Origin: an uncultured Eubacteriales bacterium
Lineage (GTDB): Bacteria; Bacillota; Clostridia; Christensenellales; Aristaeellaceae
Assembly (NCBI GenBank): GCA_902760595.1
Contig: CACWHI010000004.1
Location: 42,922-106,921, forward strand
Length of the DNA stretch: 64,000 bases
Direction: 5' to 3'
Shown here: one piece after another, positions 18,072 to 27,233 of the stretch
How the letters are laid out: each line of letters begins with the position of its first letter
Numbering within the stretch: position 1 is the stretch's first letter
Made by a program: the position numbers and the translations under genes
Notes under the pieces: model-generated
The model's database searches: none
Seen by the model: only the letters and a program-made list of their open reading frames with translations
Told to the model about the DNA's origin: nothing

Positions 18072-20420
18072 ATGAACGAACGCGCACAGAGAGTGCTTGA
18101 ATTCAACAAGATCCTGGAGATGCTGGAATCCAGCGCGCTGACTGACGGCGGCAAAGCCATGTGCCGGGAGCTTCGTCCGGAGAGCAGCCTGAAGGCGGTT
18201 ACGCGCGCCCAGGCGGAGACGGAGGAAGCTGTGACCCTGCTGAGCAGGCTGGGCGGGAATCCCCTGACCGCCTTCAGCGACGTCAACGACGCGCTCAGCC
18301 TGGCGGAGAAGGGCGCGGTCCTTTCCCCCGGCAAGCTGCTGCAGGTGGCTGAAGTCCTGCGCGCGGCCCGGAACGCGCGCGCGCAGCTGGTGACCGAGCA
18401 GGAAAACACGCCCCTGATCACCGCCGAGGCCTCCCAGCTCCGGCCCAACCAGTCGCTGGAGCGGGACATCACCGACGCCATCCTCAGCGAGGAAGAGATC
18501 GCCGACCACGCCAGCGCGCAGCTGCTGGACATCCGCCGCCATATCTCCCGCGCCAATGACCGCATCCGCGAAAAGCTGAACGCCATGGCTCACGGGAGCG
18601 CTTATTCCAAATACCTGCAGGAAAGCATCGTGACCGTCCGGAACGGGCGGTACGTGCTGCCTGTCCGGGCGGAATACCGCGCCAGCGTGCCGGGCATCGT
18701 CCAGGACCAGTCCTCCACCGGCGCTACGCTGTTCATCGAGCCCCTGGCGGTCGTGGAGCTGAGCAACGAGATCCGCGAATGGCAGGGCAAGGAAAAGCAG
18801 GAGATCGAGCGCATCCTGGCCGCGCTGTCCGCCGCGGTAGGCGGCGAGGCGGATGCCATATCCCGCAGCGTCGCCATCCTGACCCATCTGGACTTCTGCT
18901 TTGCCAAGGGCGCGCTCTCCCGCCAGCTGCGCTGCGTATCCCCGAAGCTGAATGACCAGGGGTACCTGAAGCTCGTCCGCGTCCGGCATCCGCTCATTGA
19001 CCCGGATAAGGTCGTCCCCCTCAGCCTTGAACTCGGCTCCGACTATACCAGCCTGATCATCACCGGTCCGAACACCGGCGGCAAAACGGTCACGCTGAAA
19101 AGCATCGGCCTGATCAGCCTGATGGCGCAGGCAGGCCTGCAGGTGCCCGCCGACCTGGGCACGGAGGTGGCTGTATTCAGCGACGTATTCGCCGACATCG
19201 GCGACGAGCAGTCCATCGAGCAGTCGCTCTCCACCTTCTCTTCACACATGACGAATATCGTGTCCATCCTCTCGTCCGTATCCGATAACGACCTGGTCCT
19301 CTTCGACGAGCTTGGCGCCGGGACCGACCCCACTGAAGGCGCGGCGCTGGCGCAGTCCATCCTCGATTCGCTGCTCCGTCGGCACATACGCACCGTCGCC
19401 ACCACGCACTACAGCGAACTCAAAGCCTATGCCATGACCACGCCCCAGGCGGAGAACGCCAGCATGGAGTTCGACGTGACCAGCCTCCGGCCGACCTATC
19501 GCCTGAGCATCGGCGTGCCCGGCAAGTCCAACGCGTTCGAGATCTCGCGCCGTCTGGGGCTCAGCGAGGAGCTGATCGAAAGCGCCAAGGACCTGCTCAG
19601 CCACGAAAGCATCCGCTTCGAGGATGTGATCGCCAGCGCCGAATACCATCAGCAGGTCGCCGAACGGGAACGCCAGCTGGCCGAGGACGCGCGCAAGGAA
19701 ACCGTGAGGCTGAGGAACGAAGCGGAAAAGCTTTACCGCGAAACAGAGGAAAAGCGCCGCACCGCCACCACCAAGGCCAAAGACGAGGCCCGCCGCATCG
19801 TGGAAAGCGCCCGGCGCGAGGCCCAGGAGATCCTGACGGAGATGAAAAAGCTCAAGGCCGAGAACAAAGCCCAGGCCCAGCAGCTGAGCGCCAGACTGGA
19901 CAAGAGCCTCGATAATCTTTCGGAGGGCCTGAGAGCAGCCGAACCGCCCCTGGTCCGCAAGAACCAGCGGCCGCTGATGAAGGGCGACACCGTACAGATC
20001 CTGACCCTCAATACCAAAGGCACCGTCCTCAAAGAAGCGGATGAAAAGGGCGAGGTCCTCGTGCAGGCGGGCATCATCAAATGCAAGCTGCCCGCAGAGC
20101 AGCTCGTGCTGGAGGAAGCTCCGGCGGATAAAAAGAAAACACAGATCCACGCCCATCAGGACGCCAAGCACAGCGTCGTGCCCCTGCAGGTGGATGTGCG
20201 CGGCATGAATCTCGATGAAGCGATCGACGCGGTGGATCAGTACCTGGATCAGGTGGTCATGGCGGGCTATCACGAGGTCACCATCGTGCACGGCAAGGGC
20301 ACGGGCGTTCTCCGGGCTGGCATCCACCAGCACCTGAAGAAGCACCGCTTCATCAAAAGCTACCGTTTGGGCCAGTACGGCGAAGGCGAAGACGGCGTCA
20401 CGCTCGTCACGCTCAAATGA
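18072..20420 (+). CDS. mutS2: endonuclease MutS2
   Basis: A 782-residue MutS-family ATPase from the ATG at 18072 (GGAGG upstream). N-terminal MutS core and clamp, Walker A GPNTGGKTVTLKSIG (332-346), STFSSHM and Walker B LVLFDELGAGTDPTEG, then a long coiled coil (about 510-620), a KOW-like segment and a C-terminal Smr nuclease domain with VDVRGMNLDEA (about 706) and VHGKGTGVLR (about 739). MutS2 suppresses recombination and in Bacillus acts in rescue of collided ribosomes. It lacks the MutS mismatch-recognition domain, as expected. Confidence 0.97.
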   Translation: MNERAQRVLEFNKILEMLESSALTDGGKAMCRELRPESSLKAVTRAQAETEEAVTLLSRLGGNPLTAFSDVNDALSLAEKGAVLSPGKLLQVAEVLRAARNARAQLVTEQENTPLITAEASQLRPNQSLERDITDAILSEEEIADHASAQLLDIRRHISRANDRIREKLNAMAHGSAYSKYLQESIVTVRNGRYVLPVRAEYRASVPGIVQDQSSTGATLFIEPLAVVELSNEIREWQGKEKQEIERILAALSAAVGGEADAISRSVAILTHLDFCFAKGALSRQLRCVSPKLNDQGYLKLVRVRHPLIDPDKVVPLSLELGSDYTSLIITGPNTGGKTVTLKSIGLISLMAQAGLQVPADLGTEVAVFSDVFADIGDEQSIEQSLSTFSSHMTNIVSILSSVSDNDLVLFDELGAGTDPTEGAALAQSILDSLLRRHIRTVATTHYSELKAYAMTTPQAENASMEFDVTSLRPTYRLSIGVPGKSNAFEISRRLGLSEELIESAKDLLSHESIRFEDVIASAEYHQQVAERERQLAEDARKETVRLRNEAEKLYRETEEKRRTATTKAKDEARRIVESARREAQEILTEMKKLKAENKAQAQQLSARLDKSLDNLSEGLRAAEPPLVRKNQRPLMKGDTVQILTLNTKGTVLKEADEKGEVLVQAGIIKCKLPAEQLVLEEAPADKKKTQIHAHQDAKHSVVPLQVDVRGMNLDEAIDAVDQYLDQVVMAGYHEVTIVHGKGTGVLRAGIHQHLKKHRFIKSYRLGQYGEGEDGVTLVTLK

Positions 20421-20433
20421 CACGGAGGCATTT

Positions 20434-21123
20434 ATGGCAGACAAACAAACCATCATGATCGTTGACGATGACCGCAACATCGCCCAGCTGATCCGGCTGC
20501 TGCTCGAAAGGGAGGGCTACGCCATTACGACGTGCGAACGCGGCGACGAAGCGCTCAAGGCCTTTACCGCGGCGTCTCCGGACCTGCTGCTCCTGGATAT
20601 CATGCTGCCCGGCATGGACGGCTGGCAGGTCTGCCGCGCCGTCCGGCAGCACAGCGCCGTGCCCATCATCATGCTTTCAGCCAAGGACGAGACCTTTGAC
20701 AAGGTGCTCGGCCTGGAGCTCGGAGCGGACGATTATATCACCAAGCCCTTTGACAATAAGGAGCTGGTCGCCCGTGTCAAGGCGGTCCTGCGCCGCAGCG
20801 TGCCCGCGGAAAGCGAGCCGGACGCCATCAGCTGGCCCGGGCTCAGCGTCAGCCTGAATAAATACGAGGTCCAGTTCCGCGGCAGGCAGCTGGAGATGCC
20901 CCCCAAGGAGCTGGAGCTCCTGTACTTCCTGGCCTCACACAAAAACCGCGTCTTTACGCGGGAGCAGCTGCTGGAGCAGGTGTGGGGGTTTGACTTTTTC
21001 GGCGACAGCCGGACTGTCGACCAGCATATCAAGCGGCTTCGCGAAAAGCTGAGCGGCAGCGAGGAATTCGGCTGGCAGATCAAGACCGTCTGGGGCGTGG
21101 GCTATAAATTCGAGGTGCAATGA
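20434..21123 (+). CDS. OmpR/PhoB-family response regulator
   Basis: A 229-residue two-domain regulator. The receiver has the acidic pair VDDD (10-13), phosphoacceptor Asp55 in LLLLDIMLPG, the switch Ser in MLSAKD and Lys in ADDYITKPFD. The C-terminal winged helix contains LPPKE-like MPPKELELLYFLASHKN and RTVDQHIKRLREKL. GGAGG precedes the ATG and the stop overlaps the sensor kinase start by four bases. It follows mutS2 by 13 bases. The signal is unknown. Confidence 0.95.
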   Translation: MADKQTIMIVDDDRNIAQLIRLLLEREGYAITTCERGDEALKAFTAASPDLLLLDIMLPGMDGWQVCRAVRQHSAVPIIMLSAKDETFDKVLGLELGADDYITKPFDNKELVARVKAVLRRSVPAESEPDAISWPGLSVSLNKYEVQFRGRQLEMPPKELELLYFLASHKNRVFTREQLLEQVWGFDFFGDSRTVDQHIKRLREKLSGSEEFGWQIKTVWGVGYKFEVQ

Positions 21124-22583
21124 GCATGCGCAGTATGTTCACGCGCCTGATCAGCGTCTTCCTGATCATCATCGTCGTGTTCGTGCTCACCCTTTCTACC
21201 TTCTATTATGTGAGCTCCCAGCGGCAAAACCGTACCCGCGCGCTGAACGCGCTGAAAAGCCAGGGACAGGACCTGGCCTATCTGGCCAGCGAATCGCGCT
21301 ATAACCCGCTGACGATGACCTTCGAATACTCCTCCACGACCAGGAAGTATATCGAATGGAAGCTGCAGAACCTGTACAGCCAGTACTCCTCCTACTGCAT
21401 CATCATCGACCGGACGGGCCGCGCGCTCGTGTATATCGATCCAAGTCTTTTCAACGACGAAGAGGTCCTTTCCACGCTGAACAGCGAGGAGCTGAGCAAC
21501 ACGCTGAGCCGCGTGACCGCCGGTGAGGAAGTGGATCTGATCACCAGCACGGACACCGGCACCATGTTCACCGTCGCGATCCCCTGGAAACAGGACGACC
21601 GCGTGATGGGCGCGGTTGTGATCCAGACCGCCGCGACGACCATCAATTCGAACTTCCGCCGTACCGTGATGCCCGTCCTGATCGCCTCCATCATCGCTAC
21701 GGTCCTGGCGATCATCCTGTTTTCTATGCTGGCGCGCCAGCTCACCCGCCCGCTCAGCCGGATGGAGCAGTCCGCCAACGCGATCGCCCGTGGCAACTTT
21801 TCATTGCGCGCGCCGGAGACCGGTTCACGGGAAATACGCGCGCTCGCGAAATCCTTCAACGACATGGCGGTTCAGATGGAGTCGCTGGAGAACTCGCGCC
21901 GGGACTTTATCGCAAACGTTTCCCATGAGCTTCGTTCCCCTCTCACCTCGATCCAGGGCTATCTGCAGGGCATACAGGACGGGACCTTTCCCCCGGAAGA
22001 CCAGGGAAAATACCTTTCAGTCGCGCTGGAGGAGACGCGCCGCCTGTCCAAGCTCGTAGCCAGCCTGCTGAACCTTTCAAGGATCGAGCGGGACGATATC
22101 CCTTTGAATTACGCGGACTTCGACCTGAACGAGCTGGTGCGCAGGGTGCTGATCACCAAGGAAGGCCAGATCGAGGAAAAACATATCGAAGTCCAGGTTG
22201 ACTTTGAAGAAGAATCCTGTCCGGTCAGCGCGGACTATGATCAGATCACCCAGGTGCTGGTCAACCTGCTGGACAACGCGATCAAGTTTACCCCCGAGAA
22301 CGGCACGATCGCGCTTTCGACCCGTTCCGTGGCTGAAAAGCGCGTGTTCAGGATCAGCGACAGCGGTCCCGGAATCAGTTCGGAAGACGCGCCTCACGTG
22401 TTCGACCGCTTCTATAAGGCGGACAAGGCGCACACCACGGGCCACGGCACGGGCCTTGGGCTGGCCATCTGCAAAAGGATCATCGAAAAGCACGGCGAAC
22501 ACATCGACCTGATTCCCTCCGACTCCGGCGCCGTTTTCGAGTTTTCCCTGGGACCGGCGAAACCGCAATCGCAGCAAAGATAA
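21120..22583 (+). CDS. sensor histidine kinase of the HAMP-HisKA-HATPase type
   Basis: A 487-residue membrane kinase paired with the regulator at 20434. Two membrane segments (about 10-30 and 180-205) flank an extracytoplasmic domain of about 150 residues with no motif I can name. HAMP follows (about 205-257), then HisKA with phosphoacceptor His269 in NVSHELRSPLTSIQGY, and HATPase boxes: VLVNLLDNAIKFTP (N), ISDSGPGIS (G1) and GTGLGLAICKRI (G2). The architecture resembles WalK/PhoR/ResE kinases. The ligand is unknown. Confidence 0.94.
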   Translation: MSMRSMFTRLISVFLIIIVVFVLTLSTFYYVSSQRQNRTRALNALKSQGQDLAYLASESRYNPLTMTFEYSSTTRKYIEWKLQNLYSQYSSYCIIIDRTGRALVYIDPSLFNDEEVLSTLNSEELSNTLSRVTAGEEVDLITSTDTGTMFTVAIPWKQDDRVMGAVVIQTAATTINSNFRRTVMPVLIASIIATVLAIILFSMLARQLTRPLSRMEQSANAIARGNFSLRAPETGSREIRALAKSFNDMAVQMESLENSRRDFIANVSHELRSPLTSIQGYLQGIQDGTFPPEDQGKYLSVALEETRRLSKLVASLLNLSRIERDDIPLNYADFDLNELVRRVLITKEGQIEEKHIEVQVDFEEESCPVSADYDQITQVLVNLLDNAIKFTPENGTIALSTRSVAEKRVFRISDSGPGISSEDAPHVFDRFYKADKAHTTGHGTGLGLAICKRIIEKHGEHIDLIPSDSGAVFEFSLGPAKPQSQQR

Positions 22584-22602
22584 GAGATACGGAGAACGAT
22601 CC

Positions 22603-23466
22603 ATGCCTTTGAACAGCTATCTGGGCATCTGCGCCCACGCGAAGATCAACTGGTGTCTCGCGGTCACCGGCCGCACAGCGAACGGCTACCACCTTCTGGA
22701 CATGCTGATGCAGCGCGTCTCGATCTGCGATACGCTGTACGCCGCTCCGGCCAAGGGCTTATGCCTGCGTGTGCTGGGACAGCCGATCGGCGGCGCCCAG
22801 GAGAACAATTTAGTACTCCGCGCGGCGCTTGCGCTTCATGAATACGCTCCCGGCGCCGGCGCGCGCCTGACACTGACCAAGCGCATCCCCCAGGGCGCGG
22901 GCCTGGGCGGGGGCAGCAGCGACGCGGCGGCGGCGCTGAAGCTCCTGAACCGGCTTTGGCGGCTGAACCTGAGCCGGGAAACGCTGCGTTCGATCGCCCT
23001 CCGGCTGGGCGCGGACGTCCCGTTTTTCCTGGACGGCTTTCCCGCCCGCGTGCAGGGCATCGGTGAGCAGCTGACACCCGTGCCGCTTCCCGGAGATGTT
23101 CCGCTGGTACTGGTCAAAGACACACCCGGTCTGAATACCGGGCTGGTTTACCGGCGCTCCGACGAAACACCGTATCCGCCGATCGACGTACCCGGCCTGC
23201 TTGAAAGTCTGCGCGGCAGACAGATCAGAGAAGCCGCCTGCAAGGCGGACAACGCGCTTTACCCCGCGGCGGTCAGCCTGTCGCCGCGCTTGGACACAAT
23301 AAAGCGCGCCGTCGAAGCGAGCGGCGCGCTCTATACGCAGATGACCGGCAGCGGCGCGGTGATCTATGGCGTCTATTCCTCTGACGCGCAGGCCGGCCAG
23401 GCAGCGCGGAAGCTGCGTTCCATGCTCCCGGACGCCTATATCTCCTGCGCGCGTACGATCAGCTGA
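22603..23466 (+). CDS. ispE: 4-diphosphocytidyl-2-C-methyl-D-erythritol kinase
   Basis: GHMP kinase that phosphorylates CDP-ME in the MEP pathway. The 287-residue protein has AHAKINWCLAVTGR with catalytic Lys14, the ATP-binding PQGAGLGGGSSDAAAAL (96-112), LGADVPFFL with the catalytic Asp, and the C-terminal MTGSGAVIYGVY. It ends the zapA operon, 20 bases after the histidine kinase. Its last 8 bases overlap the end of the convergent gene at 23459. Confidence 0.96.
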   Translation: MPLNSYLGICAHAKINWCLAVTGRTANGYHLLDMLMQRVSICDTLYAAPAKGLCLRVLGQPIGGAQENNLVLRAALALHEYAPGAGARLTLTKRIPQGAGLGGGSSDAAAALKLLNRLWRLNLSRETLRSIALRLGADVPFFLDGFPARVQGIGEQLTPVPLPGDVPLVLVKDTPGLNTGLVYRRSDETPYPPIDVPGLLESLRGRQIREAACKADNALYPAAVSLSPRLDTIKRAVEASGALYTQMTGSGAVIYGVYSSDAQAGQAARKLRSMLPDAYISCARTIS

Positions 23467-23950
23467 CCAGCGTTCCCGTGATATAGCCCTGCACCAGCTT
23501 CAGGTGCGTGATAAGCAGCTCCCGGGTTTCCACCGTGGAGCTTTTTGCGCTCTGTACCAATGTCTCGTAATTATCCAGGTCCTGATACAGCGCGGTGAAG
23601 GCGTCGTCCGGAACATACCTGCCCTGTCCCTCGCCGAACATCTGAATGCTGATGCGGTTGACCTGTTCCATCGCGTATACATACTGACGGATCACGCCCA
23701 GGCGCTGGGACGTCGTAGAGACCGTTACACTGTCCATGCGGCTCACGACAGAGATCGCGTTGGAAACGTTGCTGCTCATGGCCTGAGTGTACTGTTCCCG
23801 GGTCCTGGCTCTGAAGCTGTTGCCTGATATCGTAGTGATCGTCAGCAGCACGGTCGCCGCCAGCAGCAGAACTGACGCAATCATCAGTATCCTGTATCTG
23901 AGGCGGAAATTTCCTGTCGCGTGCCGATTCTGTGCCGCGTACTGATACAT
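23459..23950 (-). CDS. small single-pass membrane protein of unknown function
   Basis: About 163 residues from the ATG at 23950 (AGGA upstream), preferred over an upstream ATG at 24094 because a promoter lies between them. After 20 polar residues there is one membrane segment (ILMIASVLLLAATVLLTITTI) and then an extracytoplasmic helical domain rich in Ser/Thr/Gln, reminiscent of a four-helix sensor domain but without any signalling domain attached. I do not recognise the family. It converges with ispE, sharing 8 bases. Confidence 0.7.
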   Translation of the reverse strand: MYQYAAQNRHATGNFRLRYRILMIASVLLLAATVLLTITTISGNSFRARTREQYTQAMSSNVSNAISVVSRMDSVTVSTTSQRLGVIRQYVYAMEQVNRISIQMFGEGQGRYVPDDAFTALYQDLDNYETLVQSAKSSTVETRELLITHLKLVQGYITGTLVS

Positions 23951-24001
23951 AAGTTCCTGTCCTTTCTGTCCTGGCACCGGTTTTGCCCTCAGGACAAATA
24001 C

Positions 24002-24029
24002 AGTATAACAGTTTTTCCGAATATTGCAA
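24002..24029 (-). promoter_or_regulatory. promoter of the small membrane protein gene
   Basis: On the minus strand TTGCAA (24029-24024), a 16-base spacer and TATACT (24007-24002). It lies inside the longest possible reading frame, which supports the shorter ATG start at 23950. Confidence 0.6.
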
Positions 24030-24123
24030 CTGTTTTTCTCCCAAAGTGGGGATTCACGGCTGAAATATGCCTGAATCAGACAAAAAAGTGGCAAAAAGAA
24101 GCATAGCTGTGCACTTCACAGCG

Positions 24124-24160
24124 CAAAAAAAAGAACGCCCGATGGATTGGAGCGTTCTTT
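24124..24160 (-). terminator. rho-independent terminator after the HU gene
   Basis: Read on the minus strand: AAAGAACGC, a 13-base loop, GCGTTCTTT, then a run of eight Ts. It begins 19 bases past the HU stop codon. Confidence 0.85.
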
Positions 24161-24178
24161 AATCAGTTCCCGGACAGA

Positions 24179-24457
24179 TCAGTCCTTGTTGACCATTTCC
24201 TTCAGGTTCTTACCCGCGCGGAAGCCAACAGAATTGCTTTCGGGAATCTTTACGGCTTCGCCTGTGCGGAAATTGCGGCCCTTGCGCGCGCTGCGGTTCC
24301 GGACCTCAAAGGTTCCCAGACCGCTGACGCTGGCCTTCTTTTCGGCTGCAATCTCACCGACGATGATGTCGACCATCGCAGTAAAAGCAATTTCCGACTC
24401 CTTCAGCGGCATACCGGTTTTGTCTGCAATTGCGTGGATCATATCCTTCTTAGTCAT
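24179..24457 (-). CDS. hup: HU family DNA-binding protein
   Basis: A 92-residue histone-like protein from the ATG at 24457 (GGAGG upstream); a longer frame to 24508 runs through the promoter and is rejected. It shows the HU pattern: MTKKDMIHAIADKTG, SGLGTFEVRNR, and the DNA-binding arm RKGRNFRTGEAVKIPES ending in FRAGKNLKEMVN. Nucleoid structuring. Own promoter and terminator, so it is monocistronic. Confidence 0.96.
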   Translation of the reverse strand: MTKKDMIHAIADKTGMPLKESEIAFTAMVDIIVGEIAAEKKASVSGLGTFEVRNRSARKGRNFRTGEAVKIPESNSVGFRAGKNLKEMVNKD

Positions 24458-24504
24458 AAGCATCCTCCATCCGTTATTAGCGCCGCGCGATTGGCAACGC
24501 TTAA

Positions 24505-24533
24505 ACAATATTTATATTCTATGGATTTTTCAA
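24505..24533 (-). promoter_or_regulatory. promoter of the HU gene
   Basis: On the minus strand TTGAAA (24533-24528), a 17-base spacer and TATTGT (24510-24505), 47 bases before the HU start. A second AT-rich candidate (GTGAAAACGTTTATAC) lies just upstream. Confidence 0.6.
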
Positions 24534-24643
24534 GAATCCTGCACCGTATAAACGTTTTCACAAAAAAATTTCCAAAATTTGTTCGACAATTTACCGGTTA
24601 TTTAACTCAAAGGGCCGTGAAACGTTCCAGTTTTCCAAAAATA

Positions 24644-25777
24644 TCAGTTTTCGAGGATGCTGACAGCCACGCCGTTGATCAGAACGTCCTCCTCCGCGCG
24701 GATCATAATGTACTTTTTTCCGTCGATCACCCGCGTCTCTACCAGGTCGGTAAAGTCTGGATTTACCTGGATCGTCACGTTCGGAGTCCTGACCTCCATA
24801 CGGCGCGTATCCACGATGTTCGCCGCGCTCAGGCTGGTGCCGCGCCCGAACTGTGTCTCATAAGCGTCCTCAAAGGCTTCCAGCTTCTCCAGAGGCAGGC
24901 CGCAGTCGGCCAGGATCGTCTTGACCTCCGGCGCGGTGATCACGGGCGTCTCGCCGCTCTTGTCCTGCTTCTTGATCTCCACGTTCTCGCGGAGCCGGTC
25001 GTTGACCGCCTGCATCACGGGGAAGCTCAGTTCTTCCTTCAGCGTCTCCTGGAGGATATCATCAAAGGCTGCCTTCTGCGCGGGGCCGGCCATCGGCAAT
25101 TCGGTGGCGAAAACGGCGTCCACAAAGTCCTGGTGCGTATCCTCAGCGTTGCGCACATAGTACAGCGCGTTGTAGATGTTGCTGGCGCGGTCGTCAAACG
25201 CGGGGAACATGAAGCCGAGTTCAGGCGCCGCCAGTGCGCGGCCGCAGGTCATATCGCGGAAATCCTGCTCCTCGGCGCTGTACATGAGACCGGCCTTGGC
25301 CTGCTTGACCGGGCAGACGCAGCATAATATATAGGTAAAAACACCGTCCTCATCCTCGCGGCGATGGCCGTCCGCCCCGCGCTGGGGGACATCATAAACA
25401 TCGCTGAGCAGCAGGATGGCGTAATCGTCTTCAGAATGATAGTTGTCGATGATGCGCTGATACAGCTCGCTGACCGCCGTCTCATCGGACGCGGCGGAAT
25501 CCCGCAACTCCATCAGCAGCGGATGCGCCTGGCCCTCGGTCATCTGCTCAGCGGTAAACACCACGTCGATGCCGTTCTTTCCGGGCACGCCGCTGAGCAC
25601 CTTCTTGAACAGGGCGTAATACTGCTTCAGCTCTTCCTCGCCCATTGGGCCGACCGCACGGCGGAATACCGAAATCACCTCTCCCTTCGCGTTGACATAA
25701 CAGCCGCGAATATTGCCGATATTCCCTTTATCCTTTTCCAGACGGCGTCTGATTTCAGCCAGTTCTTTTCTGTTCAT
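24644..25777 (-). CDS. DUF4317 family protein
   Basis: A 377-residue cytosolic protein that starts MNRKELAEIRRRLEKDKGNI, the characteristic opening of the Firmicute DUF4317 family, and contains CYVNAKGEVISVF and the Cys-containing FTYILCCVCPVKQAKAG. No signal peptide or membrane segment. The function of the family is unknown. It sits alone between HU and the XpaC-like gene, with an extended -10 promoter. Confidence 0.9.
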   Translation of the reverse strand: MNRKELAEIRRRLEKDKGNIGNIRGCYVNAKGEVISVFRRAVGPMGEEELKQYYALFKKVLSGVPGKNGIDVVFTAEQMTEGQAHPLLMELRDSAASDETAVSELYQRIIDNYHSEDDYAILLLSDVYDVPQRGADGHRREDEDGVFTYILCCVCPVKQAKAGLMYSAEEQDFRDMTCGRALAAPELGFMFPAFDDRASNIYNALYYVRNAEDTHQDFVDAVFATELPMAGPAQKAAFDDILQETLKEELSFPVMQAVNDRLRENVEIKKQDKSGETPVITAPEVKTILADCGLPLEKLEAFEDAYETQFGRGTSLSAANIVDTRRMEVRTPNVTIQVNPDFTDLVETRVIDGKKYIMIRAEEDVLINGVAVSILEN

Positions 25778-25837
25778 ACGAGATCATGTCCCCCAAATCA
25801 TAAGATGACGCCGCTCTTTCGACACGGCACGAAAGGC

Positions 25838-25846
25838 ATTATAGCA
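25838..25846 (-). promoter_or_regulatory. extended -10 promoter of the DUF4317 gene
   Basis: Minus strand TGCTATAAT, a perfect -10 hexamer with the TGn extension; no good -35 is seen at the right distance. It is 61 bases before the DUF4317 ATG. Confidence 0.5.
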
Positions 25847-25889
25847 CACTTTCACAACAAATGATATAGCCGGACCGCAAAAATAATCA

Positions 25890-25918
25890 TTGAAACCGCG
25901 GCCGTTTGCGTGTACAAT
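25890..25918 (+). promoter_or_regulatory. promoter of the XpaC-like gene
   Basis: TTGAAA (25890-25895), a 17-base spacer and TACAAT (25913-25918), 36 bases before the ATG at 25954. Confidence 0.7.
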
Positions 25919-25953
25919 ATGCATCAGCACCGTTTCCCGGAAAGGAGACTGAA

Positions 25954-27180
25954 ATGAGCCTATTCAACCCGATTTCCAGGCAGTACAGCCGTCTGATGGA
26001 GGTATTCGAAGGACTGCCGGCCATGCCCGTCACCCAGGCGGCCAAGCTGATGCGCGTCCCGGCTTCGGGCGTCGCCCACAGCATCGACATCATGAAAAAG
26101 AGGGGCCTGTTCGGCCCAAGGAAGCCCTTTGTTCATCAGGGCATCAAGATGCTTGTGCTGGACGAGGCGTATCTGCCCTTCGCCTACGTCTGCCAGGAGG
26201 GAGACGCGCTTCTGCGGGACACCCGCCAGGCCATGGCGCTGCTGCAGAGAGAGGATTCGCCGACCGCCAGCCGCAACAGAGCTAACTCCGCGCGTTCCCG
26301 CGCTTTCGGCTCATTTATGCAGGATATCCTGAGCGTATCCTATGAGCCCTGGAACTCAGGCCTCAAGAACCGCGCCAAGGTCCTCCTGCGTGACCTGATC
26401 GACCCTTCGAATATCATCCAGGATCAGGTGAATCAGACGCACGACGCCCTGGGTGTCCTGACCTCGCTGGAAAACTATCTGGAAAGCCTGTTCAGCGCGC
26501 TGTTTGCCCATCCGAACCAGGTCAGCCGAGATATGCTTCCCGTGCTGCAGAGTACGCACCGGGACCTGAACGCCTACCTGAGCAGCATGCCCGCGGCGAA
26601 AAGCGGCAGCCGGACCTGGAGTGCCCAGGCAGACAGCAGTTTGCGGCTGATTCGCGAGGACGACCTGCCACGTATCGCCGCGCTGATCGATGAGGTGCAC
26701 GCCGGCGTTGAAAGGCGCAAGCAGCCGCAGAAGAAAGAGGAGCCGGTCCTGACCGAGCTCTCTCAGGAGATCTATCGGCTCGAGACCCTCGCGAGCCAGC
26801 TGTCCACCGCCAGGATCACGCCTTCGCTGCGGATCATCACGGAAAAGCTGTCCAAGATCCGGAGCCTGATCGCCCAGTCACCCGAAAAGGCCCGCCTGAG
26901 CTGCGTCAGATCCCTCAGGGACTGTTACCTGCCGATGACGGATGAGCTGCTGAGCAAATACATGCAGTCTCTGCCATTGTCTTCGCCCTCATCTCAGGCC
27001 GCAGTGAAAGCCACGGAAGACGTGTTCGCCGGTGTCCTGCCCCAGGCACTCCAGCAAATCCTTGAACAGCTGGAGACGGACAACGCCAACGACATGCGCT
27101 CCCAGGCGGACGCCCTGGTCAAGAAAATGCAGCTGGACGGCCTGCTCCCCTACAATTTTGTACCAAAGTCTGATCCGTAA
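25954..27180 (+). CDS. XpaC-like (5-bromo-4-chloroindolyl phosphate hydrolysis family) protein
   Basis: About 408 residues from the ATG at 25954 (AAAGGAG upstream). The N-terminal 70 residues look like a small winged-helix-type module (MPVTQAAKLMRVPASGVAHS ... MKKRGLFG) often placed before XpaC domains in Clostridia. A long helical linker follows, and the last 140 residues fit the XpaC family: KLSKIRSLIAQSPEK, then the hallmark CYLPMTDELLSKYMQ (family: YYLPTTLKLLEKY) and a final helix with ALVKKMQLDGL. The family name comes from an old Bacillus phenotype; its true role, perhaps linked to TelA-like stress proteins, is unclear. Single-gene unit with its own promoter and terminator. Confidence 0.75.
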   Translation: MSLFNPISRQYSRLMEVFEGLPAMPVTQAAKLMRVPASGVAHSIDIMKKRGLFGPRKPFVHQGIKMLVLDEAYLPFAYVCQEGDALLRDTRQAMALLQREDSPTASRNRANSARSRAFGSFMQDILSVSYEPWNSGLKNRAKVLLRDLIDPSNIIQDQVNQTHDALGVLTSLENYLESLFSALFAHPNQVSRDMLPVLQSTHRDLNAYLSSMPAAKSGSRTWSAQADSSLRLIREDDLPRIAALIDEVHAGVERRKQPQKKEEPVLTELSQEIYRLETLASQLSTARITPSLRIITEKLSKIRSLIAQSPEKARLSCVRSLRDCYLPMTDELLSKYMQSLPLSSPSSQAAVKATEDVFAGVLPQALQQILEQLETDNANDMRSQADALVKKMQLDGLLPYNFVPKSDP

Positions 27181-27186
27181 CAAACG

Positions 27187-27213
27187 AGAACGCGGGAGGT
27201 TCCTCCCGCGTTC
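27187..27213 (+). terminator. rho-independent terminator between convergent genes
   Basis: GAACGCGGGAG, a short loop, CTCCCGCGTTC, followed by TTGCTTT. It directly follows the XpaC-like stop; the GH28 gene ends on the other side at 27234, so the hairpin may work in both directions, though the T-run is better on the plus strand. Confidence 0.75.
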
Positions 27214-27233
27214 TTGCTTTCCGGTCTGGACGG

